Shown one piece after another: positions 7,836-16,770 of a DNA stretch of 64,000 nucleotides (position 1 is its first letter; the number at the start of each line of letters is the position of its first letter). Under the pieces are notes generated by a model that worked only from the letters and a program-made list of their open reading frames with translations, did not search any database and was not told the origin of the DNA. This DNA is from Pelagibius sp048268885. Its GTDB lineage: Bacteria > Pseudomonadota > Alphaproteobacteria > Kiloniellales > Kiloniellaceae. Position numbers and translations under genes: made by a program. The stretch lies in assembly GCA_048268885.1 (NCBI GenBank), contig JBLWUP010000030.1, forward strand, positions 1 to 64,000. Direction: 5' to 3'.

Positions 7836-8999
7836 GTGCCTGTCACCTATGATCCTGCCATCATTGCCCTGTCGGTGGTGATCGCCATCCAGGGCGGCTA
7901 CGTCAGCCTGATGCTGGCGCGGCGCCTGTCGAGCCTTGGCTTGGAAAGCAGCGAAAGCGGCCACCGTAAGGCCTTGCTCGCCGCCTCGGCGCTGGCGCTG
8001 GGCGTTGGCATCTGGGCCATGCACTTCATCGGCATGCTGGCGGTGCAGCTGCCGATTACCGTGAACTACGACCTGCTGTGGACCCTGGTCTCGGCCCTGG
8101 TCTGCATCCTGGTGGTGGGCCTCGGCGTCTTCGTCGCCTCCTTCGGGCGCCTGACCCGCCGGCGGCTGGCCGGGGCGGGGCTGCTGATGGGGGCGGGCAT
8201 CGCCATCATGCACTACGTCGGCATGTCGGCCATGCGGGCCAACTGTATCGTCAGCTATTCGCCGCCCCTGGTGGCGGCCAGCTTCGCGGTGGCCGTGGCG
8301 GCCGCGGGTTTCGCCCTCTGGCTGGCCTTTTCGCCGACCCACAAGCCGCACCTCATGGCCGGGGCGGTGTGCATGGGCCTCGCCATCTCCGGCATGCACT
8401 ACACCGGCATGGCGGCGGCCACCTTCCTGCCGGCCGAGGACCTGGTGGCGATCTCCGCGCCGGTGCTCAGCCTCAACCTGCTGGCCATCGTCGTCGCGGT
8501 CACGGCCTTCGTCATTTGCGGGCTGTTCCTGCTGGTGCTGCTGCCCGACGGCCTGGACGAGCAGGGGGAAGCCGAAGAGGAAGAATCAGAGCGAGAACAT
8601 AATCTTACGCTGGTCAGTTCAAGCGACCCGCAAGACGACGGTGCGATCTCCAGGCAACCCTTGCCGAAGCTGGTGCGTATCCCGGTGAACCGCAACGGCG
8701 CCACCCGTCTGCTGACGCCGGAGGAGATCTATGCGGTGCGCGCCGACGCCCACTACACCTACGTTTTCGACGGTCGCGAGACCCATTTCTGCAATCTCTC
8801 GATCTCCGAGATCGAATCCCGCCTCGACCCGGAGACCTTCCTGCGCGTACACCGCAGCCACCTGGTCAACGTCGCCCACGCCGCGGCGCTGAAGCGCGTA
8901 CGCGACCAGGGCCTGCTGGAGTTGGACTGCGCCGAGCGCCACCAGGTGCCGGTCAGCCGCAGCCGCCTGCCCAAGCTGCGAGCGGCCCTGGGGATCTAG
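7836..8999 (+). CDS. coxC: MHYT-domain LytTR transcriptional regulator (CoxC/CoxH-like)
   Basis: A membrane-embedded transcription regulator. Seven hydrophobic segments form an MHYT sensor with three copies of the signature: MHFIGM (residue 62), MHYVGM (125) and MHYTGM (187). The MHYT histidines are proposed to bind a metal that senses O2, CO or NO. An acidic linker (about 250-265) precedes a C-terminal LytTR DNA-binding domain (about 285-387; FLRVHRSHLVNV, VPVSRSRLPKL). This exact combination is described for CoxC and CoxH of Oligotropha carboxidovorans, and coxMSL lies 1.7 kb downstream, so regulation of CO oxidation is a strong inference. I chose GTG 7836, with CGAGGG just upstream, because the longer frame has no membrane start. 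coxC versus coxH cannot be decided. Confidence 0.85.
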   Translation: MPVTYDPAIIALSVVIAIQGGYVSLMLARRLSSLGLESSESGHRKALLAASALALGVGIWAMHFIGMLAVQLPITVNYDLLWTLVSALVCILVVGLGVFVASFGRLTRRRLAGAGLLMGAGIAIMHYVGMSAMRANCIVSYSPPLVAASFAVAVAAAGFALWLAFSPTHKPHLMAGAVCMGLAISGMHYTGMAAATFLPAEDLVAISAPVLSLNLLAIVVAVTAFVICGLFLLVLLPDGLDEQGEAEEEESEREHNLTLVSSSDPQDDGAISRQPLPKLVRIPVNRNGATRLLTPEEIYAVRADAHYTYVFDGRETHFCNLSISEIESRLDPETFLRVHRSHLVNVAHAAALKRVRDQGLLELDCAERHQVPVSRSRLPKLRAALGI

Positions 9000-9028
9000 C
9001 TGATCCCGTCATCCCGGATCCGCCGCTT

Positions 9029-9094
9029 CTAGAGCAGATCAGGGTCGGCTGGAATCGCCGAAGGCGATCCACCAACCCTGTGAATCCGATCTAG
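9029..9094. repeat. 66-bp imperfect palindrome between convergent genes
   Basis: The region begins and ends with CTAG. The outer arms (CTAGAGCAGATCAGGGT and, inverted, CTAGATCGGATTCACAGGGT) pair imperfectly, and an inner stem GGAATCGCC-GAA-GGCGATCC closes the loop. It lies between the convergent regulator and AbrB-family genes and its last bases overlap the AbrB stop codon. It probably works as a bidirectional terminator and has the look of a dispersed palindromic repeat. Confidence 0.6.
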
Positions 9095-10215
9095 CGGTTC
9101 TCCGGCTCGTCTTCCCGGCGGGCGGGAGGCGTGGAGGGCGCCGCGCGCTTGTGCACCAGCTTCAGCATCCAGGGGGTGTTGGGGATGATCAGGAAGATGC
9201 GCACCAGGTGGAAGGCGGTGATGAGCGCCACATTCTCCTGCAGGAAGCGGGCGGTCAGCGCCATCTCGGTGATGCTGCCGGGGGCGGCGCCCAGCACCAG
9301 GATCGCCCAGGGGAAATCGGTCACCAGGGCGAGGCTGGCGGCGAAAGCCGTGCAGAGCGCGACCAGCAGCAGCGAGGTTACCGTGGTCGCCACCACCAGG
9401 CGGCCGGCGCTGAGGAAGAGCTCGCGCCGGAAGGTCGAGCCCAGCCAGGTGCCGAGCAGGACCTGGGCGAAGGAGACCGCGGCGTCGGGCAAGGGGGCCA
9501 GCGGCAGGCCCAGCACTGTCGCCCCGCAGGAAAAAGCCAGGGGCCCGAGGAAGAAGGGGTTGCTGAGGCGCAGCACCTTGAACAGCGCCGCGGTGGCCAC
9601 CGCGCCGGCGGCAAGCAGCGCCATGCCGGGGATGTCCCAGACGAATTCGGCTGCCGGCAGCTCGCCGCGCGAGGTGTGCAGCAGGTAGTACAGCGCGGCC
9701 GGCACCAGAATGACGATGGCCGAGATCCGCAGGGTCTGGGCGAAGACCACCGGGCCCGGGTCGCCGCCGTACTGGCGTGCCATGTTGGCCATCTCCACCG
9801 GCCCGCCGGGCATGGAGGCCAGGAAGGCGGTGACGTGGTCGGTTCCCGTCATGCGCCGCAGCACGATGGACATGCCGAAGCCGATGATGGCGGTGGCCAG
9901 GGCCACGGTGAGGATCACCAGGCCGTGGTCGACGATGGCCGCCAGGGCGGCGGCGTTGAAGGCGAGGCCGACGTGGGCCGAGACCATGACCTGGCCGACC
10001 GGACGCGTACGCGTCGGGATGTCGACGGGCTTCACCAGCAGGCCGATGGCCGCCGTCGCGATCAGCGGCCCGATCATCCAGGGCAGCGGCAGGTTCAGGC
10101 GGCTGAAACCGTAGCCGGCGCCGGCGGAGACGGCGTAGCAAAGGATGAGCTCTAAGGCGCGGCCCGGCCGTAGGCGCCCTTTCCGCACGCTTGGCAGCGG
10201 TTTGGCTTCTGGCAC
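9091..10215 (-). CDS. AbrB-family integral membrane protein
   Basis: A 374-residue polytopic membrane protein of the AbrB family (PF05145, often misnamed ammonia monooxygenase). The two-fold repeat is visible: LPLPWMIGPLIATAAIGL and MPGGPVEMANMA in the first half, LGLPLAPLPDAAVSFAQVLLG and LGAAPGSITEMALTA in the second; the PGG/PGS loops are the conserved family elements. About ten membrane helices are predicted by eye. Function is poorly known; some members affect gene regulation or act as transporters. I chose the GTG at 10215, nine bases after AGGAAG; this gives the normal family length. It lies between the cox regulator and coxM on the opposite strand; whether it belongs to CO metabolism is unknown. 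Confidence 0.85.
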   Translation of the reverse strand: MPEAKPLPSVRKGRLRPGRALELILCYAVSAGAGYGFSRLNLPLPWMIGPLIATAAIGLLVKPVDIPTRTRPVGQVMVSAHVGLAFNAAALAAIVDHGLVILTVALATAIIGFGMSIVLRRMTGTDHVTAFLASMPGGPVEMANMARQYGGDPGPVVFAQTLRISAIVILVPAALYYLLHTSRGELPAAEFVWDIPGMALLAAGAVATAALFKVLRLSNPFFLGPLAFSCGATVLGLPLAPLPDAAVSFAQVLLGTWLGSTFRRELFLSAGRLVVATTVTSLLLVALCTAFAASLALVTDFPWAILVLGAAPGSITEMALTARFLQENVALITAFHLVRIFLIIPNTPWMLKLVHKRAAPSTPPARREDEPENR

Positions 10216-10732
10216 TCTTCTCTGCTTCCTCGGCCACCCGCCGGGCGGCCGGACTGGGGGTGCAGGTCTGGGACTGCAGGTCTGGACGGCCCATCGGGAC
10301 TCTGAACCGGCGAGACCTTTCAATGACTTGAATGCCGGGGCCTTGTCAATTCCACCGCCCATAAGAAAAGGCTTCTGGCCAGTAGAAAAGGGTAAGGGGG
10401 TGCGCCGCGGCGCGCTGTTCCAAGGCCCGTACGAACGCCGTCGAGGATCGGCAGGGGGCGTGCCGGCCCGGGGGTACGGTGCAAATATTCCCAGGGTTTC
10501 TGCCGGAATCGCCGTTCGTGCAACGAGAGCCGCCATTCGTGCTCAAGCCTCCTGTTTCGTGCAGCTGCCGTTGACCGCTTTTCGCGCCCTGTGGCCCGAT
10601 CATTCCCAACGAAGAATGCCGCCGGTGGATTGAGAGCCGGTGAACAAGAAGAGGCGGCCCCCATAACAAGAAGGGCGCCGCCCCAATGATCGGCGGCGGA
10701 ACGCCGCCAAGGAAAAAGGGAGGAGCCGACCC
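10216..10732. promoter_or_regulatory. Divergent region upstream of coxM
   Basis: About 520 bases without a supported gene between the AbrB-family gene and coxM; it must carry the promoter of the cox operon. A stable hairpin GGCGGC-GGAAC-GCCGCC (10692-10708) lies just before the coxM Shine-Dalgarno sequence (GGGAGGAG), and a second G/C-rich pairing region precedes it. A short direct repeat (GCAGGTCTGG) occurs at about 10262-10287. A LytTR binding site is to be expected here but I could not identify one. Confidence 0.45.
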
Positions 10733-11614
10733 GTGATTCCGGGAAACTTTGCCTATCACGCCCCCACCACGGTGGATGAGGCCATCGGGCTGCTCGCCGA
10801 ACTGGGGGACGATGCCCGTCCGCTGGCCGGCGGCCACAGCCTGCTACCGATGATGAAGCTGCGCCTGGCGCCGCTGGAGCATCTGGTCGACCTCCGCAAG
10901 ATCGAGGCCCTGAAGGGGATTAAGGAAGAGGGTGGGGTGCTGACCATCGGCGCCATGACCACCCAGGCGGAGCTGCTGGCCTCCGACGTGGTGACCGGGC
11001 ATTGCCCGGTGATCCAGGAAACGGCGGCCCTCATCGCCGACCCGCAGGTGCGCTACCTCGGCACCCTGGGCGGCAACGTGGCCAACGGCGACCCGGCCAA
11101 CGACATGCCGGGCCTCATGCAGTGCCTGGACGCCAGCTACGTCATCAGCGGCAAGGGCGGCAGCCGCGAGGTCAAGGCCCGGGACTTCTATGAAGGCGCC
11201 TTCTTCACCAAGCTGGAGGACGGCGAGATCCTCACCGCCGTGAAGGTGCCGGTGCCCCCGGCCGGCCACGGCTACGCCTACGAAAAGCTGAAGCGCAAGA
11301 TCGGCGACTACGCCACGGCCGCCGCCGCGGTGGTGCTGACCCTGTCCGGCGGCAGCTGCAAGACCGCTTCCATCGCCCTCACCAACGTCGGCGAGACGCC
11401 GCTCTATGCCGAGGCCGCCTCGGCGGCCCTGGTCGGCGCCTCCGTACAAGACGGGGCCTTCGACAAGGCGGCCGTCGACCAGGCGGTCAGCCTGGCCGAG
11501 GGTATCACCGCCCCGGCCTCCGACGGCCGCGGCCCTGCCGACTACCGCACCAAGATGGCGGGCGTGATGCTGCGCCGGGCCCTTCAGCGCGCCCTCGAGC
11601 GCGCCGCCGGCTGA
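10733..11614 (+). CDS. coxM: Aerobic carbon monoxide dehydrogenase, medium (FAD) subunit
   Basis: The 293-residue flavoprotein subunit of the molybdenum CO dehydrogenase; it passes electrons from the iron-sulfur subunit to FAD and on to the respiratory chain. FAD-binding motifs are AGGHSLLPMMKLRLA (about residues 42-56) and TLGGNVANGDPANDMP (about 111-126), both characteristic of this family. The start is GTG 10733, preceded by a strong GGGAGGAG ribosome site. It is the first gene of coxM-S-L-D-E-F-G; the M-S-L order is that of form I enzymes, whereas form II clusters run S-L-M. Nothing is truncated. Confidence 0.95.
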   Translation: MIPGNFAYHAPTTVDEAIGLLAELGDDARPLAGGHSLLPMMKLRLAPLEHLVDLRKIEALKGIKEEGGVLTIGAMTTQAELLASDVVTGHCPVIQETAALIADPQVRYLGTLGGNVANGDPANDMPGLMQCLDASYVISGKGGSREVKARDFYEGAFFTKLEDGEILTAVKVPVPPAGHGYAYEKLKRKIGDYATAAAAVVLTLSGGSCKTASIALTNVGETPLYAEAASAALVGASVQDGAFDKAAVDQAVSLAEGITAPASDGRGPADYRTKMAGVMLRRALQRALERAAG

Positions 11615-11663
11615 GCCGTCGGCCGACCGGGCCCGCAAGAGGAAAGCGAAGAGAGAGCGAGAC

Positions 11664-12158
11664 ATGGCGAAAACCCAGATCACCCTGACCATCAACGGAC
11701 AGCAGGTGGAGGCGTTGGTCGAACCGCGCACCCTGCTGATCCACTTCCTGCGTGAACAGCAGATGCTCACCGGCGCCCACATCGGCTGCGAGACCACCCA
11801 CTGCGGGGCCTGCACCATCGAACTGGACGGCAAGTCGGTGAAGTCCTGCACCGTGCTGGCCGTGCAGGCCGACGGCGCCGAGCTGACCACCGTGGAAGGC
11901 ATGGCCGCGCCCGACGGCACGCTGCATGCCCTGCAGGAAGGCTTTGCCGAGATGCACGGCCTGCAGTGCGGCTTCTGCACCCCCGGCATGATCATGCGGG
12001 CCCACCGCCTGCTGCAGGAGAACCCGGACCCGAGCGACGCCGAGATCCGCATGGGCATTTCGGGCAACATCTGCCGCTGCACCGGCTACCAGAACATCGT
12101 CAAGGCGATCCGCTATGCCGCGGACAAGATGAACGCCACGAAGGAGGCCGCGGAATGA
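11664..12158 (+). CDS. coxS: Aerobic carbon monoxide dehydrogenase, small (2Fe-2S) subunit
   Basis: The 164-residue iron-sulfur subunit of CO dehydrogenase. The N-terminal plant-ferredoxin-like domain holds Cys42, Cys47, Cys50 and Cys62; the C-terminal helical domain holds Cys102, Cys105, Cys137 and Cys139, binding the second [2Fe-2S] cluster next to the molybdenum cofactor. These positions match the Oligotropha protein as I know it. It relays electrons from the Mo-Cu site in CoxL to FAD in CoxM. It follows coxM by 49 bases and its stop overlaps the coxL start (ATGA), giving translational coupling. Confidence 0.95.
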   Translation: MAKTQITLTINGQQVEALVEPRTLLIHFLREQQMLTGAHIGCETTHCGACTIELDGKSVKSCTVLAVQADGAELTTVEGMAAPDGTLHALQEGFAEMHGLQCGFCTPGMIMRAHRLLQENPDPSDAEIRMGISGNICRCTGYQNIVKAIRYAADKMNATKEAAE

Positions 12159-14575
12159 GTGACGCTGCTGAAAAAATCGAAGACCGCGAAGCCAACCTCA
12201 AGGGCATCGGCTGCTCGCGCAAGCGCACCGAGGACGCCCGCTTCATCCAGGGCAAGGGCAACTACGTCGACGACGTGAAAATGCCGGGCATGCTGTTCGG
12301 CGACTTCGTGCGCTCGCCCTACGGCCACGCCCGCATCAAGTCGATCGACACCTCCGCCGCCCTGGCGGTGCCGGGGGTGAAGGCAGTGCTGACCGCCGAC
12401 GACCTGAAGCCGCTCAGCCTGCACTACATGCCGACCCTGGCCGGCGACGTGCAGGCCGTCCTGGCCGAAGAGAAGGTGCTGTTCCAGAACCAGGAGGTCG
12501 CCTTCGTCGTCGCCGAGGACCGCTACATCGCCGCCGACGCGGCGGAACTGGTCGAGGTCGACTACGAAGAGCTGCCGGTGCTGGTCGATCCCTTCAAGGC
12601 CATGGAGCCCGATGCGCCGCTGCTGCGCGAGGACATCAAGGACAAGACCGAAGGGGCGCATGGCGCGCGCAAGCACTACAACCACATCTTCACCTGGGAG
12701 ATCGGCGACAAGGACGGCACCGACCAGGTCTTCGAGAACGCCGATGTGACGATCAAGGAGCTGATCTCCTATCAGCGGGTGCATCCCTCGCCGATGGAGA
12801 CCTGCGCCAGCGTCGCCTCGATGGACAAGATCAAGGGCGAGCTGACCCTCTACGGCACCTTCCAGGCGCCGCACGTGGTGCGCACCGTGGCCTCCCTGCT
12901 GTCGGGCATTCCCGAGCATAAGATCCACGTCATCGCGCCGGACATCGGCGGCGGCTTCGGCAACAAGGTCGGGGTCTATCCGGGTTACGTCTGCTCCATC
13001 GTCGCCTCCATCGTGCTGGGTGTGCCGGTGAAGTGGGTCGAGGACCGCATGGAGAATCTCACGGCCACGGCCTTTGCCCGCGACTACCACATGACCGCTG
13101 AGCTGGCGGCCACCAAGGAGGGCAAGATCACCGGCCTGCGCGCCCATGTGCTGGCCGATCACGGTGCCTTCGACGCCTGCGCCGACCCGACCAAGTGGCC
13201 GGCCGGCTTCTTCAACATCTGCACCGGTTCCTACGACATCCCGACGGCGCACGTGGCGGTCGACGGCGTCTACACCAACAAGGCGCCCGGCGGCGTGGCC
13301 TATCGCTGCTCCTTCCGGGTGACCGAGGCGGCCTACATGGTCGAGCGGGCCATGGACATCCTGGCCAAGAAACTCGGCATGGACCCGGTGGAACTGCGGC
13401 TGAAGAACTTCATCCAGCCGCAGCAGTTCCCCTACCAGTCGGCGCTGGGCTGGGAGTACGACAGCGGTGACTATCCGACGGCCATGAAAAAGGCCATGGA
13501 GAAGACTCACTACACGGCACTGCGCGCCGAACAGAAAGAAAAGCGCGCAGCCTTCGACCGCGGCGAGACCCGCGAGCTGATGGGCATCGGCGTCGCCTTC
13601 TTCACCGAGATCGTCGGCGCGGGCCCGACCCGCAACTGCGACATTCTGGGTGTCGGCATGTTCGATTCCTGCGAGATCCGCATCCATCCCACGGGCGCGG
13701 CCATCGCGCGTCTCGGCACCAAGAGCCAGGGGCAGGGGCACGAGACCACCTACGCCCAGATCCTGGCCACCGAGATCGGCATCTCCGCCGACGACATCAT
13801 GATCGAGGAGGGCAACACCGATACCGCGCCCTACGGCCTCGGCACCTACGGGTCGCGCTCGACGCCGGTGGCCGGCGCCGCCGCCGCCCGGGTCGGCCGC
13901 AAGATCCGCGACAAGGCCAAGAAGATCGCCGCGCATCTGCTGGAAGTGGGCGAGGACGACCTGGAGTTCGAGGTCGACCGCTTCAAGGTCAAGGGGCTGC
14001 CGGAAAAGCAGAAGACCATGAAGGAGATCGCCTGGGCGGCCTACAACAACCTGCCCGAAGGCATGGAGCCGGGCCTGGAGGCGGTCGACTACTACGATCC
14101 GCCGAACATGACCTATCCCTTCGGCGCCTATATCTGCGTGCTCGACATCGATGCCGATACCGGCGTCAGCAAGATCCGGAAGTTCTATGCGCTGGACGAC
14201 TGCGGCACGCGGATCAATCCGATGATCATCGAGGGCCAGGTGCACGGCGGCCTCACCGAGGCTTTCGCCATCGCCATGGGACAGGAGATCTACTACGACG
14301 AGGGCGGCAACGTCATGGGCGGCAGTCTGATGGACTTCTTCGTGCCCACGGCGGTTGAAACCCCGGAGTGGGAGACCGATTTTACGGTTACCCCCTCGCC
14401 GCATCACCCGATCGGCGCCAAGGGCGTGGGCGAAAGCCCCAATGTCGGCGGCGTGCCGGCCTTCTCGAACGCCGTGAACGACGCCTTCGCCCACCTCGAC
14501 GTGACGCACATCCAGATGCCGCACGATCACTGGCGCACCTGGAAGGTTTGCGAGAAGCTCGGCCTGACCGGCTAG
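12155..14575 (+). CDS. coxL: Form I aerobic carbon monoxide dehydrogenase, large (Mo-Cu) subunit
   Basis: The 806-residue catalytic subunit that oxidises CO to CO2 at a Mo-S-Cu centre. The diagnostic form I active-site loop AYRCSFR is present with copper-ligating Cys385, and the catalytic Glu760 sits in GAKGVGES near the C-terminus; both are three positions earlier than Cys388 and Glu763 of the Oligotropha enzyme. Molybdopterin-binding segments such as DIGGGFGNKVG and GTKSQGQGHETT are intact. I chose ATG 12155 (ATGA overlap with coxS); a longer frame only overlaps coxS. It heads toward coxDEFG maturation genes. With every key residue present this should be a genuine CO dehydrogenase rather than one of the many form II-like hydroxylases. 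Confidence 0.96.
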   Translation: MSDAAEKIEDREANLKGIGCSRKRTEDARFIQGKGNYVDDVKMPGMLFGDFVRSPYGHARIKSIDTSAALAVPGVKAVLTADDLKPLSLHYMPTLAGDVQAVLAEEKVLFQNQEVAFVVAEDRYIAADAAELVEVDYEELPVLVDPFKAMEPDAPLLREDIKDKTEGAHGARKHYNHIFTWEIGDKDGTDQVFENADVTIKELISYQRVHPSPMETCASVASMDKIKGELTLYGTFQAPHVVRTVASLLSGIPEHKIHVIAPDIGGGFGNKVGVYPGYVCSIVASIVLGVPVKWVEDRMENLTATAFARDYHMTAELAATKEGKITGLRAHVLADHGAFDACADPTKWPAGFFNICTGSYDIPTAHVAVDGVYTNKAPGGVAYRCSFRVTEAAYMVERAMDILAKKLGMDPVELRLKNFIQPQQFPYQSALGWEYDSGDYPTAMKKAMEKTHYTALRAEQKEKRAAFDRGETRELMGIGVAFFTEIVGAGPTRNCDILGVGMFDSCEIRIHPTGAAIARLGTKSQGQGHETTYAQILATEIGISADDIMIEEGNTDTAPYGLGTYGSRSTPVAGAAAARVGRKIRDKAKKIAAHLLEVGEDDLEFEVDRFKVKGLPEKQKTMKEIAWAAYNNLPEGMEPGLEAVDYYDPPNMTYPFGAYICVLDIDADTGVSKIRKFYALDDCGTRINPMIIEGQVHGGLTEAFAIAMGQEIYYDEGGNVMGGSLMDFFVPTAVETPEWETDFTVTPSPHHPIGAKGVGESPNVGGVPAFSNAVNDAFAHLDVTHIQMPHDHWRTWKVCEKLGLTG

Positions 14576-14646
14576 GGGGACCTGTTCAGCCCCTGGTGGG
14601 GTGAGGAGGTGCGGTGGCTTCCCTGTGGCCGCCGCATCTTCAACCC

Positions 14647-14680
14647 GCAGACCGAAAGCAAGGGCAGACCGAAAGCAAGG
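14647..14680 (+). repeat. 17-bp direct duplication containing the coxD ribosome-binding site
   Basis: The 17-bp unit GCAGACCGAAAGCAAGG occurs twice, back to back (14647-14663 and 14664-14680). The AAGG at the end of the second copy is the likely coxD Shine-Dalgarno sequence, seven bases before the ATG at 14688, so the ribosome site is duplicated. Confidence 0.8.
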
Positions 14681-14687
14681 ATTGCTG

Positions 14688-15566
14688 ATGATGCAACGCA
14701 ACGAGTTAGCGGACCGCCTCGCGGATGTCGGCTACGTTGCCGACAGCCAGTTGGGCATGGCGTTGTGGCTCATGGAAAGCCTCGAACGCCCCCTGCTGCT
14801 GGAAGGGGCGGCGGGCGTCGGCAAGACCGAGGTCGCCAAGGCCCTGGCGCAGATCCACGACACGCGGCTCATCCGCCTGCAGTGCTACGAGGGCCTGGAT
14901 GCCAACGCGGCGATCTACGAGTGGAACTATCAGCGCCAGCTGCTCGCCATCAAGGCGCGCGAAGGCCGCGGTGAGAGCGCCGAGGCCGTGGAGAAGCACA
15001 TCTTCTCCGAGGAGTTCCTGCTGGAACGTCCGCTGCTGGCGGCGATCCGCGAGGAACAGCCGGCGGTGCTGCTGATCGACGAGATCGACCGCGCCGATGA
15101 AGAGTTCGAGGCTTTCCTGCTGGAGATCCTCTCCGACTACCAGATTTCCATTCCCGAACTGGGCACCGTCACCGCCCGGTCGATCCCGCTGGTCGTGCTG
15201 ACCTCCAACGGCACCCGCGAACTGTCCGACGCGCTGCGCCGCCGTTGCCTCTATCACTTCGTCGACTACCCGAGCGAAGACAAGGAAGTGCGCATCCTCA
15301 CCGCGCGGATGCCGCAGATCGACGTGACCCTGGCCCAGCAGATCGCCGCCTTCGTCGCCAAGGTGCGCAAGGAGGACCTGCGCAAGGTGCCGGGCGTCGC
15401 CGAGACCCTGGACTGGGCCGCCGCGCTGGTCGGCCTGGAAGTGCGCGACCTCGCCGCCGAGCCGGAAGTCGTGCAGGACACGCTGCTGTGCCTGCTGAAG
15501 ACCCAGGAGGACCGGCTGGCCCTGGCGCCGGAGGTGACCCAGCGGCTGCTCGGCAAGGTGGCCTGA
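14688..15566 (+). CDS. coxD: AAA+ ATPase for CO dehydrogenase maturation
   Basis: A 292-residue MoxR-type AAA+ ATPase. Walker A is LLEGAAGVGKTEVAKAL near the N-terminus and Walker B is VLLIDEIDRA, followed by the sensor region LTSNGTRELSDALRRRC. In Oligotropha CoxD is a membrane-associated chaperone-like ATPase needed to insert sulfur into the apo Mo site before copper loading. ATG 14688 (or the adjacent ATG 14691) follows a duplicated AAGG; an upstream in-frame region has no homology-like sequence. Its stop overlaps the coxE start (TGATG). A MoxR ATPase next to a VWA protein is the usual functional pair. Confidence 0.93.
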   Translation: MMQRNELADRLADVGYVADSQLGMALWLMESLERPLLLEGAAGVGKTEVAKALAQIHDTRLIRLQCYEGLDANAAIYEWNYQRQLLAIKAREGRGESAEAVEKHIFSEEFLLERPLLAAIREEQPAVLLIDEIDRADEEFEAFLLEILSDYQISIPELGTVTARSIPLVVLTSNGTRELSDALRRRCLYHFVDYPSEDKEVRILTARMPQIDVTLAQQIAAFVAKVRKEDLRKVPGVAETLDWAAALVGLEVRDLAAEPEVVQDTLLCLLKTQEDRLALAPEVTQRLLGKVA

Positions 15567-16768
15567 TGCCCGCAGAAGCGATCAATCTGAGGGAGGTCAC
15601 ACCCGTCGCCGGCGCGCAGTTGCGCCTGCGCATGGCGGCCTTCCTGAAGACTTTGCGCGACAACGGCTTTCTCGTCGGCTTGGAGGAGACGCAGGACTGC
15701 CTGCGCTTTGCCGCGGGCGTCGACCTCGGCCGTCCCGCCGTCCTGCGCAGCGGCCTGCGCAGCATCGCCTGCACGCGGCAGGAGGACTGGCGGCGCTTCG
15801 ACGAGATCTTCGACGCCTATTGGCTGAAGCGCGGCATGAAGGGCGTGCTGCGGGTTGCCGGCACGCCGCCCAAGGGCAGGGGCGCGCGCAAGCTGTCGGA
15901 GGCCGGGGCGCCCGGCGGCAATCTCGCGGCGCCGGACCAGACCTCCCGCGAAGGCGATGAGGGAGTGGGCAACCCCGCCGACCGGCAGGGCCGGCGCGAA
16001 GGGGCTTCGGCCTCGGAGTCTCTGGCGGAAGCGGACTTCCGCCATCTGATCGCCGCCGAGGAGTTGGCGCGGGTCCACGAACTGGCCGACCGTCTGGCGC
16101 GGCGCATGCGTCATCGGCTCAGCCGCCGCGAGCGGCAGCGGCGGCGGGGGCGGCGGCTGGACCTCAGGCGCACCATCCACCGCAGCATCGGGCGTGGCGG
16201 CCTGCCCATCGACCTCGCCTGGCGCAAGCGGCGCCACAAGCCGCTGCGCCTCGTCGTGGTGCTCGACGCTTCCGGCTCCATGAGCCAGTACAGCACCTTC
16301 TTCCTGCGTTTCATCCACGGCGTGCTGGATCGCTTCAGTGAAGCGGAAGCTTTTGTCTTCCATACCCGCCTGATCCATGTGTCGCCGGCCTTGAAGGAGC
16401 GCAACGCCGCCAAGGCCGTGGAACGGCTGTCGCTCATCGCCCAGGGCTGGTCCGGCGGCACCAAGATCGGCGAGAGCCTGGCCGTCTTCAACCGGCATCA
16501 TGCCGCCCGTGTGGTGCACGGGCGCAGCGTGGTGATGATCGTCAGCGACGGCTACGACACCGGCGCGCCGGAGGTTCTGGGACGCGAAATGGCGGCCTTG
16601 CGCCGCCGCACCAAGCGTATCGTCTGGCTCAACCCGATGATCGGCTGGGAAGGCTACGAGCCGACCGCCGGCGGCATGCAGGCCGCCTTGCCCTACATCG
16701 ACCTCTTCGCGCCGGCCCATAACCTGAAGAGCCTCGAGGCGCTGGAACCCTATCTGGAGCGGGTCTGA
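15566..16768 (+). CDS. coxE: VWA-domain CO dehydrogenase maturation protein
   Basis: A 400-residue cytoplasmic protein. The first 140 residues resemble the N-terminal part of CoxE proteins; an acidic/glycine-rich linker and a very arginine-rich stretch (RRMRHRLSRRERQRRRGRR, about residues 178-196) follow; the C-terminal von Willebrand factor A domain has the metal-binding MIDAS motif DASGSMS (about residue 234) and the later SDGYDTG. CoxE works with CoxD, and together with CoxF is implicated in placing copper in the CO dehydrogenase site. The ATG overlaps the coxD stop (TGATG), and coxF begins three bases after its end. Confidence 0.92.
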   Translation: MPAEAINLREVTPVAGAQLRLRMAAFLKTLRDNGFLVGLEETQDCLRFAAGVDLGRPAVLRSGLRSIACTRQEDWRRFDEIFDAYWLKRGMKGVLRVAGTPPKGRGARKLSEAGAPGGNLAAPDQTSREGDEGVGNPADRQGRREGASASESLAEADFRHLIAAEELARVHELADRLARRMRHRLSRRERQRRRGRRLDLRRTIHRSIGRGGLPIDLAWRKRRHKPLRLVVVLDASGSMSQYSTFFLRFIHGVLDRFSEAEAFVFHTRLIHVSPALKERNAAKAVERLSLIAQGWSGGTKIGESLAVFNRHHAARVVHGRSVVMIVSDGYDTGAPEVLGREMAALRRRTKRIVWLNPMIGWEGYEPTAGGMQAALPYIDLFAPAHNLKSLEALEPYLERV

Positions 16769-16770
16769 TC

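Noticed and set aside
9091..10215. Ammonia monooxygenase annotation
   Set aside because: The AbrB family is often mislabelled so; no copper or catalytic motif of ammonia monooxygenase is present.
12113..14701. An 862-residue minus-strand open frame over coxL
   Set aside because: It mirrors coxL codon by codon; coxL has intact active-site residues, so the reverse frame is a shadow.
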